From the NCBI GenBank assembly GCA_029959195.1, contig CP114118.1:1054001-1118000 (forward strand): 64,000 nt of DNA, written 5' to 3'. Below, piece after piece: positions 46,498-58,054 of the stretch. The stretch is from Dictyophora rubrovolvata (Eukaryota; Basidiomycota; Agaricomycetes; Phallales; Phallaceae). Below the pieces are notes generated by a model. That model did not search any database, was not told where the DNA came from, and saw only the letters and a program-made list of their open reading frames with translations. Position numbers and translations under genes: made by a program. The first letter of the stretch is position 1. Every line of letters begins with the position of its first letter.

Positions 46498-49400
46498 GAA
46501 GTCAGCGCGTTTCAGTGTAACTGTAAAGAATAAAAAGTGGGGTTATTGTAAGTTTACAGAACAAATAATGTTGGAGGGTGATTTTAAAACATTTTCGTCG
46601 TTCCGTGGAACCATGGAAGCAGAAGCGAGTAGGGTAACTCGATTCTTGTATTCGATTATCAGTGATCGACGATAGCCAGTCATTATCATCGAGCGGAACA
46701 GAATATCGTCGCTAGAACTTCGTGGGCCCTGGTCTGGTCAGCGCCCGTGCTGAAAATCCGGATGGTCAGCCAGTTCTGCTGTATCCCGTAAATAAAAGAC
46801 AATACCGAGCTTGAATGCATCTTCAGCTATGGTTGTTAAGAAGACGGTGTAGGTAGTGACCACAGCAGCATCGGATGACAGACGACACGTTTTGTTGATG
46901 TACGAAGCGAGTATGTACTTATTCCAATAGACTAAATCAATTTAGTCTGCCTTGGTTATCAATTGAAAATCTGTACTAAAACGGTAAGGATCCAAAACAA
47001 ATTACATCAAGAATATGCCCTAGTACGCACCACTGGCAGCTCGCCAAATAACGACCTTGATGCCAGTAGCAATTTGTAAGTCGCAAAGTTTCAGGTGTTC
47101 GAATCTGCAATGATTTATCATAAGCTACGCAATTTTATTTACAATTGTACCTGCATGACAGGATAACAATGACAAATGGCGACTGCAAGGGCGGTTTGTG
47201 TGCTTTCATTGACAGTGCCAAGTTACACACCGTTCCTGGAGAAGTTTAATACCAAGAAATGCTCGCAATGAAAATGCACCTTACCTAAGTGAATCATTCG
47301 TAAACAACGCTGAAAACTGCATCAGTAGCGGGTGTCACGACTCACTATAGTACGATCTCTGCGGTTGGAGACTGTGACCGGTGACCGTTACAGCTATACA
47401 GATTTGCTTTTACTGGCCTTGAAATTCTATATATATTACCTTTGGGGCTGGCACCGATATTTCTAGTAGCAAAACACTTTTTGACCAGTCGCGGAAAAGA
47501 CCGCCTCCTCTCTGGTTCTATTTGGCACTGAAACTCAAGTAAAAACGTAGGGTGGCCTTCTCAGTACACAGCTTGAGGCGTTTACTTCGCTACTTTTACA
47601 GCGGCGACCCGATATGCGTTAACGCGTTAACGACGGAAAGATGCGATCAGAAATTGAGCTTATCGTTAATGAGGCTGGGGCAAATAGGTAGGACCTAATC
47701 AGGCCCATGATGCCTTTTACGTATACCTGTGCCGCTCATTTCTTTGTGTCAAAATCGCGTTAGAAGCTATCGAAAAACTTTGTCGAAAAGCATTTCATGG
47801 GTACATTACTCGTACCTTACATTCATTTCGCACTGCAATCTTTTTTGGCGGCTGATGAAACGTCTGACAAGGTTTTGTGAAGTTCACACTGGTGTTGACG
47901 CCCTTCAAAATCGGGGCTCTTCTTCGAGGGGAGGGTGAATAAACGGAAGGCTTTTCATATTACGGATTCTGTAAAGGATTCGGAGAAGGATGGATGACCA
48001 GCTCAGCCTTGTTCGCCTGATCTGATTGCTAGCTGTACCAGCGATTCAGCAAGATGAATCCGACTCAATTCGAGACTTTCGCCATCGTCCACTCGCTCAA
48101 GGAGCTCCTTACGTGCCATACCGTTGGCTGAGCAATCTCGGCTGTCAACAATACCTTACGGCGTGATCTTCGTTCGAAGGTCATCTAATCATGAGGGGAA
48201 AGCCCTAATTTTCGGCGCGAAGGCATTGTCACAGATCATTAGAATTGATTATGTTTCAGAAGTATGGAACAAGTTTCACTTCAATTGCTGGTATGAAAGC
48301 CCTGCCAAACATCGCATGCCCAGTACTGGAGCCCACCCTTATTTTCTACTGGCTTACTGTCCTCTGGATGTAACGCAAGAAATAGTGTTCATTGACTTTA
48401 CTTCCTCTAATGCTAATCAAAAGGGCTGCATATTTCAAGGCTCAAAACATAATGTCATGAATTGAGAGTACATCAACGACGCCAAAAGTGCTCGCTTTGC
48501 CATCTAGGAACATAGGCTTAGTTACAAGACATCCCCGCAGGAATTTGCCCACAACCATCTGGCAAAGGCTACATAATAGTTAGTGAAATCTAAAAGAATT
48601 GTGACTAATGCCTACAATGACAGCAGCTTCGAGCTCGTCGTTATCTGTGAACATCATTCCCATGAGCGGTTTATCCACTAAGCAGACACAGACACACAGT
48701 GGTCGGCCTACTCACTCAACAGCGGTCTTGAAGTGACTAAACGTACATGACAGACGAAGAGAAGGAAAGAGAAGGTCGTAAATAAAGATATGTAAGAAGG
48801 AATATGCATTTCCAGTTCTTTTCTGATATTGCTGAACCTTCCCAAAACTTTATATACAGCATCCTCTCGGTAACTGCCTTAAGGCTTTCAAAGATATTGT
48901 ACATTTTGGTGGTCATGGCCAGATATTAACTAATAAAGTTAGTAGGCTGGCAGCCTCTATCCAGACCTTGACAGCTTCTTTCACGTAAAAATCCAAAAAC
49001 TTTCTTTCTAAAATGGATTTGACGCGGCCGGCATTCAATTTAATACACATATGCGAAGGCACTGATAAGGAGAAGCTAATCAAAAGGAAATCGAGGGAAT
49101 ATACATATACCCGTATTTTGATCCTTTCTCATCGAATTTCACTTTGACTCAGAATTTGTTTTCCAAAATCAGAAAAGTACTTATACGCGGATGGTGTCTG
49201 ATGTACAGGCACACAAACTAATTTGAAATGACGAGTTTGAAATAGAACCTTTATATACCCTCGAGTGAGCCAAGATGCTCCGAGTGGTCAGATTTAGGCT
49301 AACGATAAGGTATTCGACTCCCACCAAAGCGCAAGGCTCAACGCCATACTTTTCGAAGACGGAACCATCATAACTAATTTTCCAATTAAAGTAGTAAAAA

Positions 49401-49704
49401 AAAGATAATTTTTCTCTTAGCCTTTTTTGGGTACGGCTTCCGATACCCTAAGCCTTCTGTAAGGACAAGAAAAGGATTTTATTACCCACAGGGATCACCA
49501 ACTATCATTTTGAAAGGCAACTTTCAGGAAAAAACTGAAGTGAAACTTTATTTCTGTTGTATGTTATTGCAAGAACCGCATGCAAAAATAATATTATTAC
49601 AACACGAGGCACACTTTCATATTTGTACACGATTTCACATATGGATATGAATCTGTTAATACTTCCAACACCTGTGAATGTATCGGTCAACGAACATCCG
49701 AGTA
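46498..49704. other. 3.2-kb gene-poor region
   Basis: I found no gene with consistent exons. A 113-codon plus-strand frame (48124-48465) lacks recognisable features. Two abutting copies of the octamer CGTTAACG (47617-47632) form a 16-bp palindrome. The segment is AT-rich and may contain old degenerate sequence. Confidence 0.4.
47617..47632. repeat. Tandem CGTTAACG palindrome
   Basis: Two adjacent perfect copies of the self-complementary octamer CGTTAACG, which contains a HpaI-like core. It could be a protein-binding site or chance. Confidence 0.3.
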
Positions 49705-50328
49705 TCAGCAAAAGAAAAGGTTACCGTACAAGATTTTGTATCCTTCCGGGACTATCCGTTCCCCACCAAAAGCTATGTGGGCGGCGCCCTGGAGAAATTA
49801 AAAAATCAGAGTACGGCATTTGTTCCTGTAGCATCATTTATATACCAAGTGAACCCCGGTCTTTCCAGGGATCCAAATACCATTTATGGGAGCCAAGGCA
49901 TGGAATAGCCTTTCTCCGTCCTCCTCATACCCTCCTTCGACTGGCCTCCTTCCTGCTGGTATTCTCCCGTGACTGGTATCGACCCATTCCATCAAATTGT
50001 CATCTATAGGTAGCAGATCATATCTTCCGTTATGTGCGCGCTCCTCGCCTCCGTACGGTACACATGCAGGAGGACTAAGGTGAGGAGCGATCTTACATGG
50101 CTGAACGGATCTTTCAAAAAGAGCCGATCCAACATAAACTACCTGATGAGGACCTGCTAGATCGTGGAATCGCGTCGGGGGGAGAGATGCGATGGAGGGA
50201 AATGGGTCTGTTGATGACAGAGCGTATCTATTACCAGCAGCTGGTGGGGGCGGTGGAGTTACGGCTGGCACGCGAGGCGGTGGAGGACCAGGTGGAGGAG
50301 CGAAGCCAGTGGGAAAACCAGAAGACAT
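49705..50328 (-). CDS. DM9-repeat (DUF3421) protein
   Basis: The N-terminus is a short Pro-rich leader (GPPPPRVPAVTPPPPP). The main exon then reads VYVGSALFERSVQPCKI, SPPACVPYGGEE and GRYDLLPIDDNLMEWVDTSH, then GRIPAGRRPVEGGYEEDGE, LFHALAPINGI and PGKTGVHL. This is the typical DM9 pattern of fungal and invertebrate proteins. An intron (donor GTATAT, acceptor TCCAG near 49789) leads to GAAHIAFGGERIVPEGYKIL, the second DM9 half, and TGA at 49705. DM9 proteins bind sugars (mannose) in several animals; a lectin-like role here is inference. No signal peptide is seen, so it may be cytosolic. Confidence 0.8.
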
Positions 50329-50786
50329 TATTTATAGATTCAGCTTGTGGTTTGAAAATTCTAGTTGTAGGTGTTAATTGTTATCTCGCTCTGCACTGAG
50401 TAGAATGTTCTGACTTACCTTTCAGTCGTAAACCTAACAAGACAAAACTCAATACCAGAGTTAATATATACTTGACGGAATGTACAGCCCTAAGCCAGAC
50501 CTGATGAACACAGTATTTCTGAGAATCTCGTCGAGTAGTTATTGAAGGCTCCAAGTTCCAACCAAGCACAGCTTAGTTGCTGTTGTCACGAGCGCCACAC
50601 AGCCGGCAGTTTCCGAAGTGAGGTGTGAATACTAGTTTTCAACCAAAACTTATATCCTTTTGGAGTTTTATTATGGCTGTGAAAATGCACACTGTGCAAG
50701 AAGGGTTATACACCGCATCGGAGTGACATTGCTACATTATATTAGTACAACATGAATCCTGGAAATCTTAAGATACACATGAGTAT
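50329..50786. promoter_or_regulatory. Region between the DM9 gene and the BRO1 gene
   Basis: 460 bp upstream of the DM9 gene and downstream of the BRO1-domain gene. Minus-strand splice-like signals near 50420 could mark a 5'-UTR intron. No coding feature supported. Confidence 0.35.
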
Positions 50787-53700
50787 TTAACGAGGCATCT
50801 TCCGTGTTTTCGTTTGGGGAAACCCTGACGGCGATAACACAGGTGATATAGATTCCCAGGCTGACGAATTTGGAGGAGGCAGGTCAAGAGCAAAGTCGTT
50901 ATGTGTCGCTCGATCCTTGGGTTGGGACGGACGATTAAGATCTTTTTTCGTCATGGGTGGGGTCTTCAAAAACTCGGAATTTCGGGTTTGGGGCGTTTCA
51001 TTAGGCGAAAGGGTGTCCCAAGCACTAGAGTTAGGAGGTGGTATATCGAAGGATAGATCCGAATATTGACGGATTATAGACGTAGCCTTATTGGGCGTGG
51101 CTAATCCAGCTGCAGCGTGCCCCTCGGTCGAAGCTGACAGTGTAGCCGCGTTAAGGGAAGCGGTTAACCATCTAAAGCACAGAAGGACGGCTTATGAAGA
51201 TTCGGTGAGAAAAAGCAAAACCAATCTTAACTTACTCAATATCCTTCCGGCGTTCAAGGACCCAGGTTTTGCAAGTATCATCAAGTTCCGCAATAAGTGT
51301 ACTCAAATCATTATGCAACTAAAAAATTATCCGTCAATATGGATAGAACATGAACGTCATAAGCAAAGTACCTTTATGCCTTCAATAAGGTCTTTACATA
51401 AAGTGCAGTACTTATGATAGGCAAGATCTAGGTCTTGTAGGACTGATTCACGAGCCTTAACAGATGGACATTCCCTCCGCGACTCGAGAAATAGCACGTT
51501 TTTCTCTTTGATCTCATCTAAAGACTCATTTTGTCGCCGCTCGTTTTCTTCTAGCTCGCCTTTGTATCCATCATATTTTCCAAGCGCCCTTTCAATCGCC
51601 TCATCGAACGCTTCCGGACGGACTTCGGCATATCTAGCCAAAGAAGACTCTTCTCGTTTGAATTTGCTAGAAACGTCGTCTGTACTGGAAACCCGTTGGG
51701 CTTTGCCGATTAATTCCGCTCGCTCTTGAATGATGTCCTCAAGAGCCTCCAAGAACGACCGCAAAGCACGAGCATGGGCTTGTGTCATTTTTGATCCACC
51801 ATTGGTAACACCTGTAGAACTAGGCACAGCACTCTCCAAAGCTTCCTATCATGACGCTTTAAAAATAAACATGGCGTTACACAGCACTAACTCACGTTAT
51901 CCCAGCATAGAGCCTCTATATTCTTACTCCATGAATTCGCTGTGCTTTGCAGTTCTCGGCGTGTGTTTTCAATGTCATCCAATATATCTCGATAGCGATT
52001 CGCAGCATCCGTTAAATGTTTATTGGCTTTATATGACGGCGATCGCGTCCAAACATCACCTTTGTATGCTGCACGCATTTCTTCGTCTTCTGAAGCCTCC
52101 TGATCCAAAATATCTAGTGCCTGAAGAAATTAGTAAAAAAAAGGTTAATATTGCAGGATCTTGACAGAGCTAGGACCTTTCCTTACTTTGTCCAAAGCAG
52201 CGCGATTTTGTCCATCCAATGTTTGTATATTATCCAACAGTTTAGAGACTCGGACCATGCCACCCTCGCGCCGAACAAGTTCGGCTTTGCTTAGCAGACT
52301 TGGGGGTAAACCAACGGGCTTATCCAATGCATCCAACGAAGCTGGAAGGTTCAAAGCTTGCAATGTTCTGAATGTGTTTTGTCAGAAAAATATCAGTTAA
52401 AACACGCTAATCGAGTTACGTTTGGGCAGCAACATCGAGGTCCTTCGCCGGTTGAAATATCTCCGATTGTAGCCAGTCGTTCTTTCTGGTATTGTAAATG
52501 TCTAATAGAAATTACATATTTCGGGCAGTTGAATTGAAAACGGCTTATACCAATCGCTTTTAGGACGCCCCATCCAGACAATTCAGCAAGAATGGCATCC
52601 CCTTCATCTACGACCAACTTCGGTTCTGATAAGCCCGGAGGGACAGTTGCGCTAACAACATCTTTCATGTCGGGTATAGCAGGCAAAGAAGTAGAAGAGG
52701 GCACTACTTGATGGTAAATGAGGTCGTTATCGCGCTCAGCACGTCTTAAAGAAGCCTCTACTGTGTTAAAAAGAGACTGGCTATTGCTCAGAATGCTTTT
52801 ACAGTTATTGTTTGAGACAGGTTGACCCACCTTGATATCACCTATAACGGCTTTGGCAACACTGCCTCTGCGAGCCGCATCAAGGCCTTTCTTGGCTTCC
52901 GCCTTGGCTATTTCTAGGCGGGCTATCTCTTCTCCGTATCTAGGGGTCGATAGGTAACATTAAAAAACGGAATACGAAATCTTTCGAACCGATTTCCCCC
53001 CAAATCGTCGATACTCTTCCTATAGAGTGCGGCAGCGACAAAATGGCACTGTTTAATTTGAACGTGGATGATCCAATCCTGATTAATCTATAAGCCAGCA
53101 TTAGGTGAAAGATCTCTTTGGAACTCACACGGGAAAATGCGGACGCTGTTTGTGAATCTTCCATGGCTTCGAGCGTCCTCCCATAATAGCTAGCTGTTTT
53201 GGCTGCCAATTTAGAGATAAGAGTAACCGTGACCTTATTATCTGTCTTCCGGGTCAATATTCCTTAACAACGAGTAATTGGTGAAGAGACATCACCAAGA
53301 ACTGCCGCTTGCCAAAATGATTCTTGAGCTTGGGCTAGCATCAGACATTGAAGAGCGTTATGAAATGCCCCAGATAATCCAATAGGAAGTGAGGTATTTG
53401 GAGGTAGAGACTCTATCAAACTAGGAATCACAGAAACGATGTGAGACAGTACACCTGATGCATTCTTTGAGAATGGAACGTTCAAGAAAAGTATTATTGA
53501 CGTAGAAGCATTTCTCTACATGAAAGAAACCAACCTGGAAGTATGCTAAAGAACGTTTGATGCCTTCACCATTGGAGCGATTTTCAGAAGCGGCAAGGTT
53601 GCAATATAGAGCTGCAAGATTGTACAGGACATTGATCTTCTCATATATCAGATTTGACATCGTTAGCATGGGAGGATTAGGGCTCGGAGGAAACGGGCAT

Positions 53701-54078
53701 GAATAAGGGATGGGCAAATCGATCTACGAGCAAGGTCTTCGAGGTTGTGAAAAAATTGTAAAGGTGATTACTCACGTCTGGTGGAAGCTTTGTAGATATG
53801 AAAGTCAGCTGAGCTTGGTATCTAGAGGAAAGTAGCACAAAATTGAAGTCAAAGCATTCTTTATCATCTCCATTCACTTACGCGACGAGCTTATCCACGC
53901 TGCTGGTGTGAATAACGTTGGTCATCGCGTCCTTGCGTAAAAATTCCCACTTGTTGATGTCTGATCTGAACGCGTTTGGGTGCGTCTCCGAGTGTTGGCT
54001 CTGGATATAATTCCTCACTGCATTCTTCAAAGGAATGACCTGTGTCGTCTTGAACGGCAGCGTAATCAGGTTAGACAT
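50787..54078 (-). CDS. BRO1-domain (ALIX-family) protein, Rim20/PalA-like
   Basis: The BRO1 domain starts at residue 1 (MSNLITLPFKTTQVIPLKNA) and continues with NAFRSDINKWEFLRKDAM, YQAQLTFISTKLPPD, EKINVLYNLAALYCNLAASE and GIKRSLAYFQNASGVLSHI. Further on are LMLAQAQESFWQAAVLG and the family hinge RAERDNDLIYHQVVP. The V-domain follows with LNLPASLDALDKPVGLPPSL, a long coiled-coil region (ALRSFLEALEDIIQERAEL and on), and a Pro-rich tail with repeated PPPNSSAW. About ten exons. BRO1 domains bind ESCRT-III subunit Snf7. In fungi the two such proteins are Bro1/Vps31 (MVB sorting) and Rim20/PalA (ambient-pH signalling to Rim101/PacC). The wording of the V-domain start and the N-terminus suits Rim20/PalA, but a tree is needed to separate them. 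Confidence 0.88.
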
Positions 54079-54368
54079 GTCATAGGATATAATCTGGTGA
54101 TTTTGCGGTGGCAGGACACTGAACGTGTGGTGTTAAATTAATCAAGTAGAATATGTGTCAGTGAAGTGTGACATGTCACATGTCACATGTGATAATCGCC
54201 GCAACCATATCACCGTGTTTCAGGATCAGTGTTCAAAGTTCCAACGTTCACTACTCGCTCGGCCTGTTATTTTTCAGAAAAATATGATATTGATGCTTAA
54301 TAAAAAACGTAGATAAGTACATTGTCCAGAATTCACTTCGAGTATGATTGCACAAGTTCGAACTTCAG
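54079..54368. promoter_or_regulatory. BRO1-gene upstream region with CACATGTC repeats
   Basis: 290 bp between the BRO1 gene start and the GAD stop, both minus strand. A tandem, partly palindromic run built on ACATGTC/CACATGTG occupies 54168-54192. It lies about 90 bp upstream of the BRO1 gene start and could be an E-box-like regulator site. Confidence 0.35.
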
Positions 54369-56692
54369 TTAACAAGGTTTAGCATATGTTCCTGAATAAC
54401 CAAGACCTCCCTCCCCTCCGAAGTCTGGTTTATGGTCCCTTGTAGCGGAACTTTGAACCTCTAACGTGGCCAAAGCATGAGCAGCCCCCTTATGGGTGAG
54501 ATCCTCGGTAATCTCAATCTGAATAGACAACTCGTTAAGATTTTGAACAAACAAAGGATAAAATGACTAACAATGTCGGTAACCAATCGATCTATTAAAG
54601 TCTCTGTCATGTTTTCTCGTACGACCACGCGGAGAATTTCGATGTTAGTCAAATCCGGGGCCAGTTCGTAGTTGGGAACGATCCCTGATCAAAGTGTAAT
54701 ATGAGAACCCGTAGAATGAAAACGTGGGATTCACGTACATCCTTTACTACGAAGTAACGTTTGTATCCACTTTTGTTTGATGTCCGGATGTTTCTTTTGG
54801 AAGTCGTCAGAAAATCTAAAAGACACTACTGGAAGGCCAGGTTCGTAATTCTATGGTAAAAAAACACTGTTAAAATTTATAAGGCATTCTGCATCGCGAC
54901 GACTCACCTCTATGTCCGTTTCATCATCAATCTTTTGGCTGCTGGCCGACATACCCCCGGGAGGACGGTGAATATCAGACAACACATAGAAAAAGCCTGT
55001 TCTCTCAAGGGCACGAGAGAGCATCCTGGCATTTGTCAAATCAGCTAAAGCAATGTTACGATAGCCCTTAAAAGTGAATGAATGAATATCGAGGAACAGT
55101 GATTTATTAGTAGTTATTAAGACGAACCTCGAATCCTAAATGTATCAAACTGAAGTACTGCGCGATAATTGGTGCCGCAGGACGACTGAAGTTGAGAGAA
55201 AACGAATATTCGATTGAACCAAGGTAGTGCAGTTCAAATATGAGATCTTGGGGGAGATACTTTTTGTCTCTCCAGATGACCCAGCCTACTCCAACATATG
55301 CTATAGAGAAACGAATTAACTATTTTCTTGATACGATCAACTTTGGAAAAGACTAACCCACCTAAGCCAAACTTATGACCAGATGTGTTTATGGATACCA
55401 CTCTTGGCAATCGGAAGTCCCATTCTAATTTTGGATTGACGAACGGAGCAACAAATCCGCCGGACGCAGCATCGACGTGAATGGGAACGTGATTTCCAGT
55501 TCTCTTTTCGTATTCGTCCAAAAGATCACTCATTTCTTTTACGGGTTCATAATGACCGGTCTAAAGAAACATGTCGCATCAGAAATGGGCTCCACGTCAG
55601 GGACGGTAAAAACGTTTCATACGTATGTGGATCCCAAAATGACAAAAACTCCAATAGTGTTCTCGTCAACATACTCCATGGCACGCTTAGGATCGAGACG
55701 GTACTTGGACTCGACAGATGTGGGAACCAAGCGGCATTCAACATCGAAATAGCGGGCAAATCTAGGATAGCGATTAAGTTGTTTAGCGAATTCGAATGCT
55801 GGCTTATCGGTGCACGCACTTTTCAAGAGCAACTTGAGCATTAGCCCCTAATAACAATAGCCAGAGTTGTTTTTACATGTTAATAGAAAGCAATACACGT
55901 ACCCATGATGATATTAGGACCCGGCTCATGAATACTTTTACCCGCTTTTTTACGATTTTCTTGCCATATTCTCTTCATGGCTAAGCCCCCAAGTTGAATG
56001 GCCTCAGAAGAGCCCGTCGTAGCGGTCCCAATCGCTTGAGAGGCCTTGGGAGCGTGCCAAAGATTGGCAAGCATGGAGATGCATCGAGTGTGTATGACCT
56101 CTGACATTTATCACCTGAAGTGAGGAACACAACCGTACTGACATAGACGAAAAGCTTACGAGTGATTGGGTACTCGTCCTGATCGATAAGATTTTTGGAC
56201 ATTGATTCTATCATTAATTTATCGGCCTGCGCAGGCATCCATGTATGCACGAAGGACGCAAGGTTAAGAAGGGGTGTACCGTCCAAGGACAGCTCATCGT
56301 GGATTATTTGATAGGCCGTGTCTCCGTCTGTTCCCTAAACGCCAATAGTTAACGATGATAGCATGATACAGCGGCGGATGCTGAAACCAACCTTGGACGG
56401 GATACTGTACTTGGGAATAGGAGCTGTCTCATAGCGAGCTGCGTAAGGGTGTACGTGATGAGACGGATTACTTCCCGTAAGAGGGTGTGAGTGATGCTTG
56501 CGACCGACGTGATCCTGTTTAATATGTTCAGATATTCATTGACTGGGTCTGGTGTCAATAGTGCAGCAAGGACGACTGACCTTGGATTGCTGAAGGACTT
56601 GGTCAGGATTTACGTGCTAGTAGTCGCATGTGGCAATGAGTAAAGACAAAGTGGGAACGGAAAGAACTGGTCGTCACCTTGGAAAGTGCCAT
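54369..56692 (-). CDS. GAD1: Glutamate decarboxylase
   Basis: PLP-dependent conversion of glutamate to GABA in the cytosol, used in stress tolerance and the GABA shunt. The gene has about ten exons, beginning with two tiny ones (MALSK, then [12 protein letters not shown]). The body reads [104 protein letters not shown] and INTSGHKFG, where the Lys carries PLP. Then come [19 protein letters not shown] and [18 protein letters not shown], and the C-terminus [17 protein letters not shown] at TAA 54369. All motifs of group-II decarboxylases are present, and the length is as expected for fungal GADs. Confidence 0.95.
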
Positions 56693-58054
56693 TGTCGTGC
56701 AGTAGCAATAGTAGTAGTAGTAATAGCAATAATGACAAGCAACTCCCGGGAGCTTTTATGCTACGTGAAATTGGCGCGAAATTGGTTATTCCAAATCTGA
56801 CGTCGTTCACCCCACTTTAAAAATAGGTATGGCAGTGACAAAACACGACGGCAATCTGCAATCAACCTCACCAGGTAACCAAAAGGCAACCTCTCGCAGT
56901 CAATGAACAAACGTGCTTCTACCAGCTGCGATGAGTCTAAATTGAGAATGGATAGAAATCAAGGCACTGTCCCTATACCTGGCATACATACATATATATT
57001 CAGGCGCATCTCATTCACTGAATGATAAGAAGCTCGAGACCCAAGGATGGTAGTCCTCGGTGTTCTCGCTGCTGTACTGTGCCTGACACGTGATCATCAG
57101 AACAATGCCTCCAATCACCGACCACTAGTCACTAGCATGATGACGGCCACACCTCGCCCTGGCTGCGTTTGGTGCAGGATTGATGACCATAAGCATTAGG
57201 TGCACATGGAAACACACGAAGAAGCGAAGATACCGTGACGACAGCAATAAAAGTGGGGGCTTTTAATCAGATATCCAATATGAAAAGAACCTATGATTCG
57301 TGAGTTCATGTTCTCTAAGCAACCGTTGATTTGAAAAACTGCTAGATGATTTGGTGGGTATGTCGCACTACTATTGCTGCCAGTTGCTGCCCAGCTCTGT
57401 GGCGTCGGGGGCGCATTCAAGAAGAATTACTTCCGCGACGACATAATTGCAGAGAAGCACAATCTGTTTCAACAACACTATTCAACGTTCATGTCTAAGG
57501 CCAATGTATGTTCGAGTATTGCCGATAGTAGCGCAATAAACTGAGTCTACGTCAGAACTGAGCTGAACCTGTGCATACCACTGGCACCTAGTATGTATTA
57601 AGCTATGAATCAATTAATCTTTTTCGTGTACAGAGAAGAAGGGCCGGAACCAGCATAGTTAAAGCAACAATTGGTGTCTACAGTTAAATACGTGGCTGTC
57701 ATGTCACAGACTGATTTTAGAGTGTCTGCTGGCTCTTCAACCGCTGTAGCTTACAAAACGTGCACGAAAGTCTTAGTAGATCGACGGTTCAAAGCTTAAA
57801 GCTGGAGTCGATTTCGTCTTTATGGGTTGCGGCTACAAATGAAATCTACTCGAGATAGACAAGGGTTGAATCTACATATCTTTGCGGTAAAGGTGCCTTG
57901 TGATGGTCAGAGGTCTAAGGCAGTACTGAGTACTGAGCGCAGTGAGGGCTCAAGCGCCTAGTGAGGTTGTATACGAACGATCACACGCGATCACGTGAGA
58001 TTGACGCGAATTGTCACGGCCACTCGTCACCAATAACGCGCCTTTCACCCCGTC
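56693..58054. promoter_or_regulatory. Divergent region between GAD and BUB1
   Basis: 1.4 kb separating two divergent genes. A (GTAGTA)-like trinucleotide tract at 56711-56726 is part of the GAD leader. CACGTGATC motifs occur near 57088 and 57991. No gene supported. Confidence 0.4.

Noticed and set aside
48124-48465. 113-codon plus-strand ORF
   Set aside because: No signal peptide, motif, homology impression or splice context; plausible by chance in a 3-kb AT-rich gap.
49260-49335. tRNA-like A-box and B-box (GAGTGG..., TATTCGACTCC)
   Set aside because: No acceptor or T-arm pairing can be formed around them, so it is not a tRNA gene.
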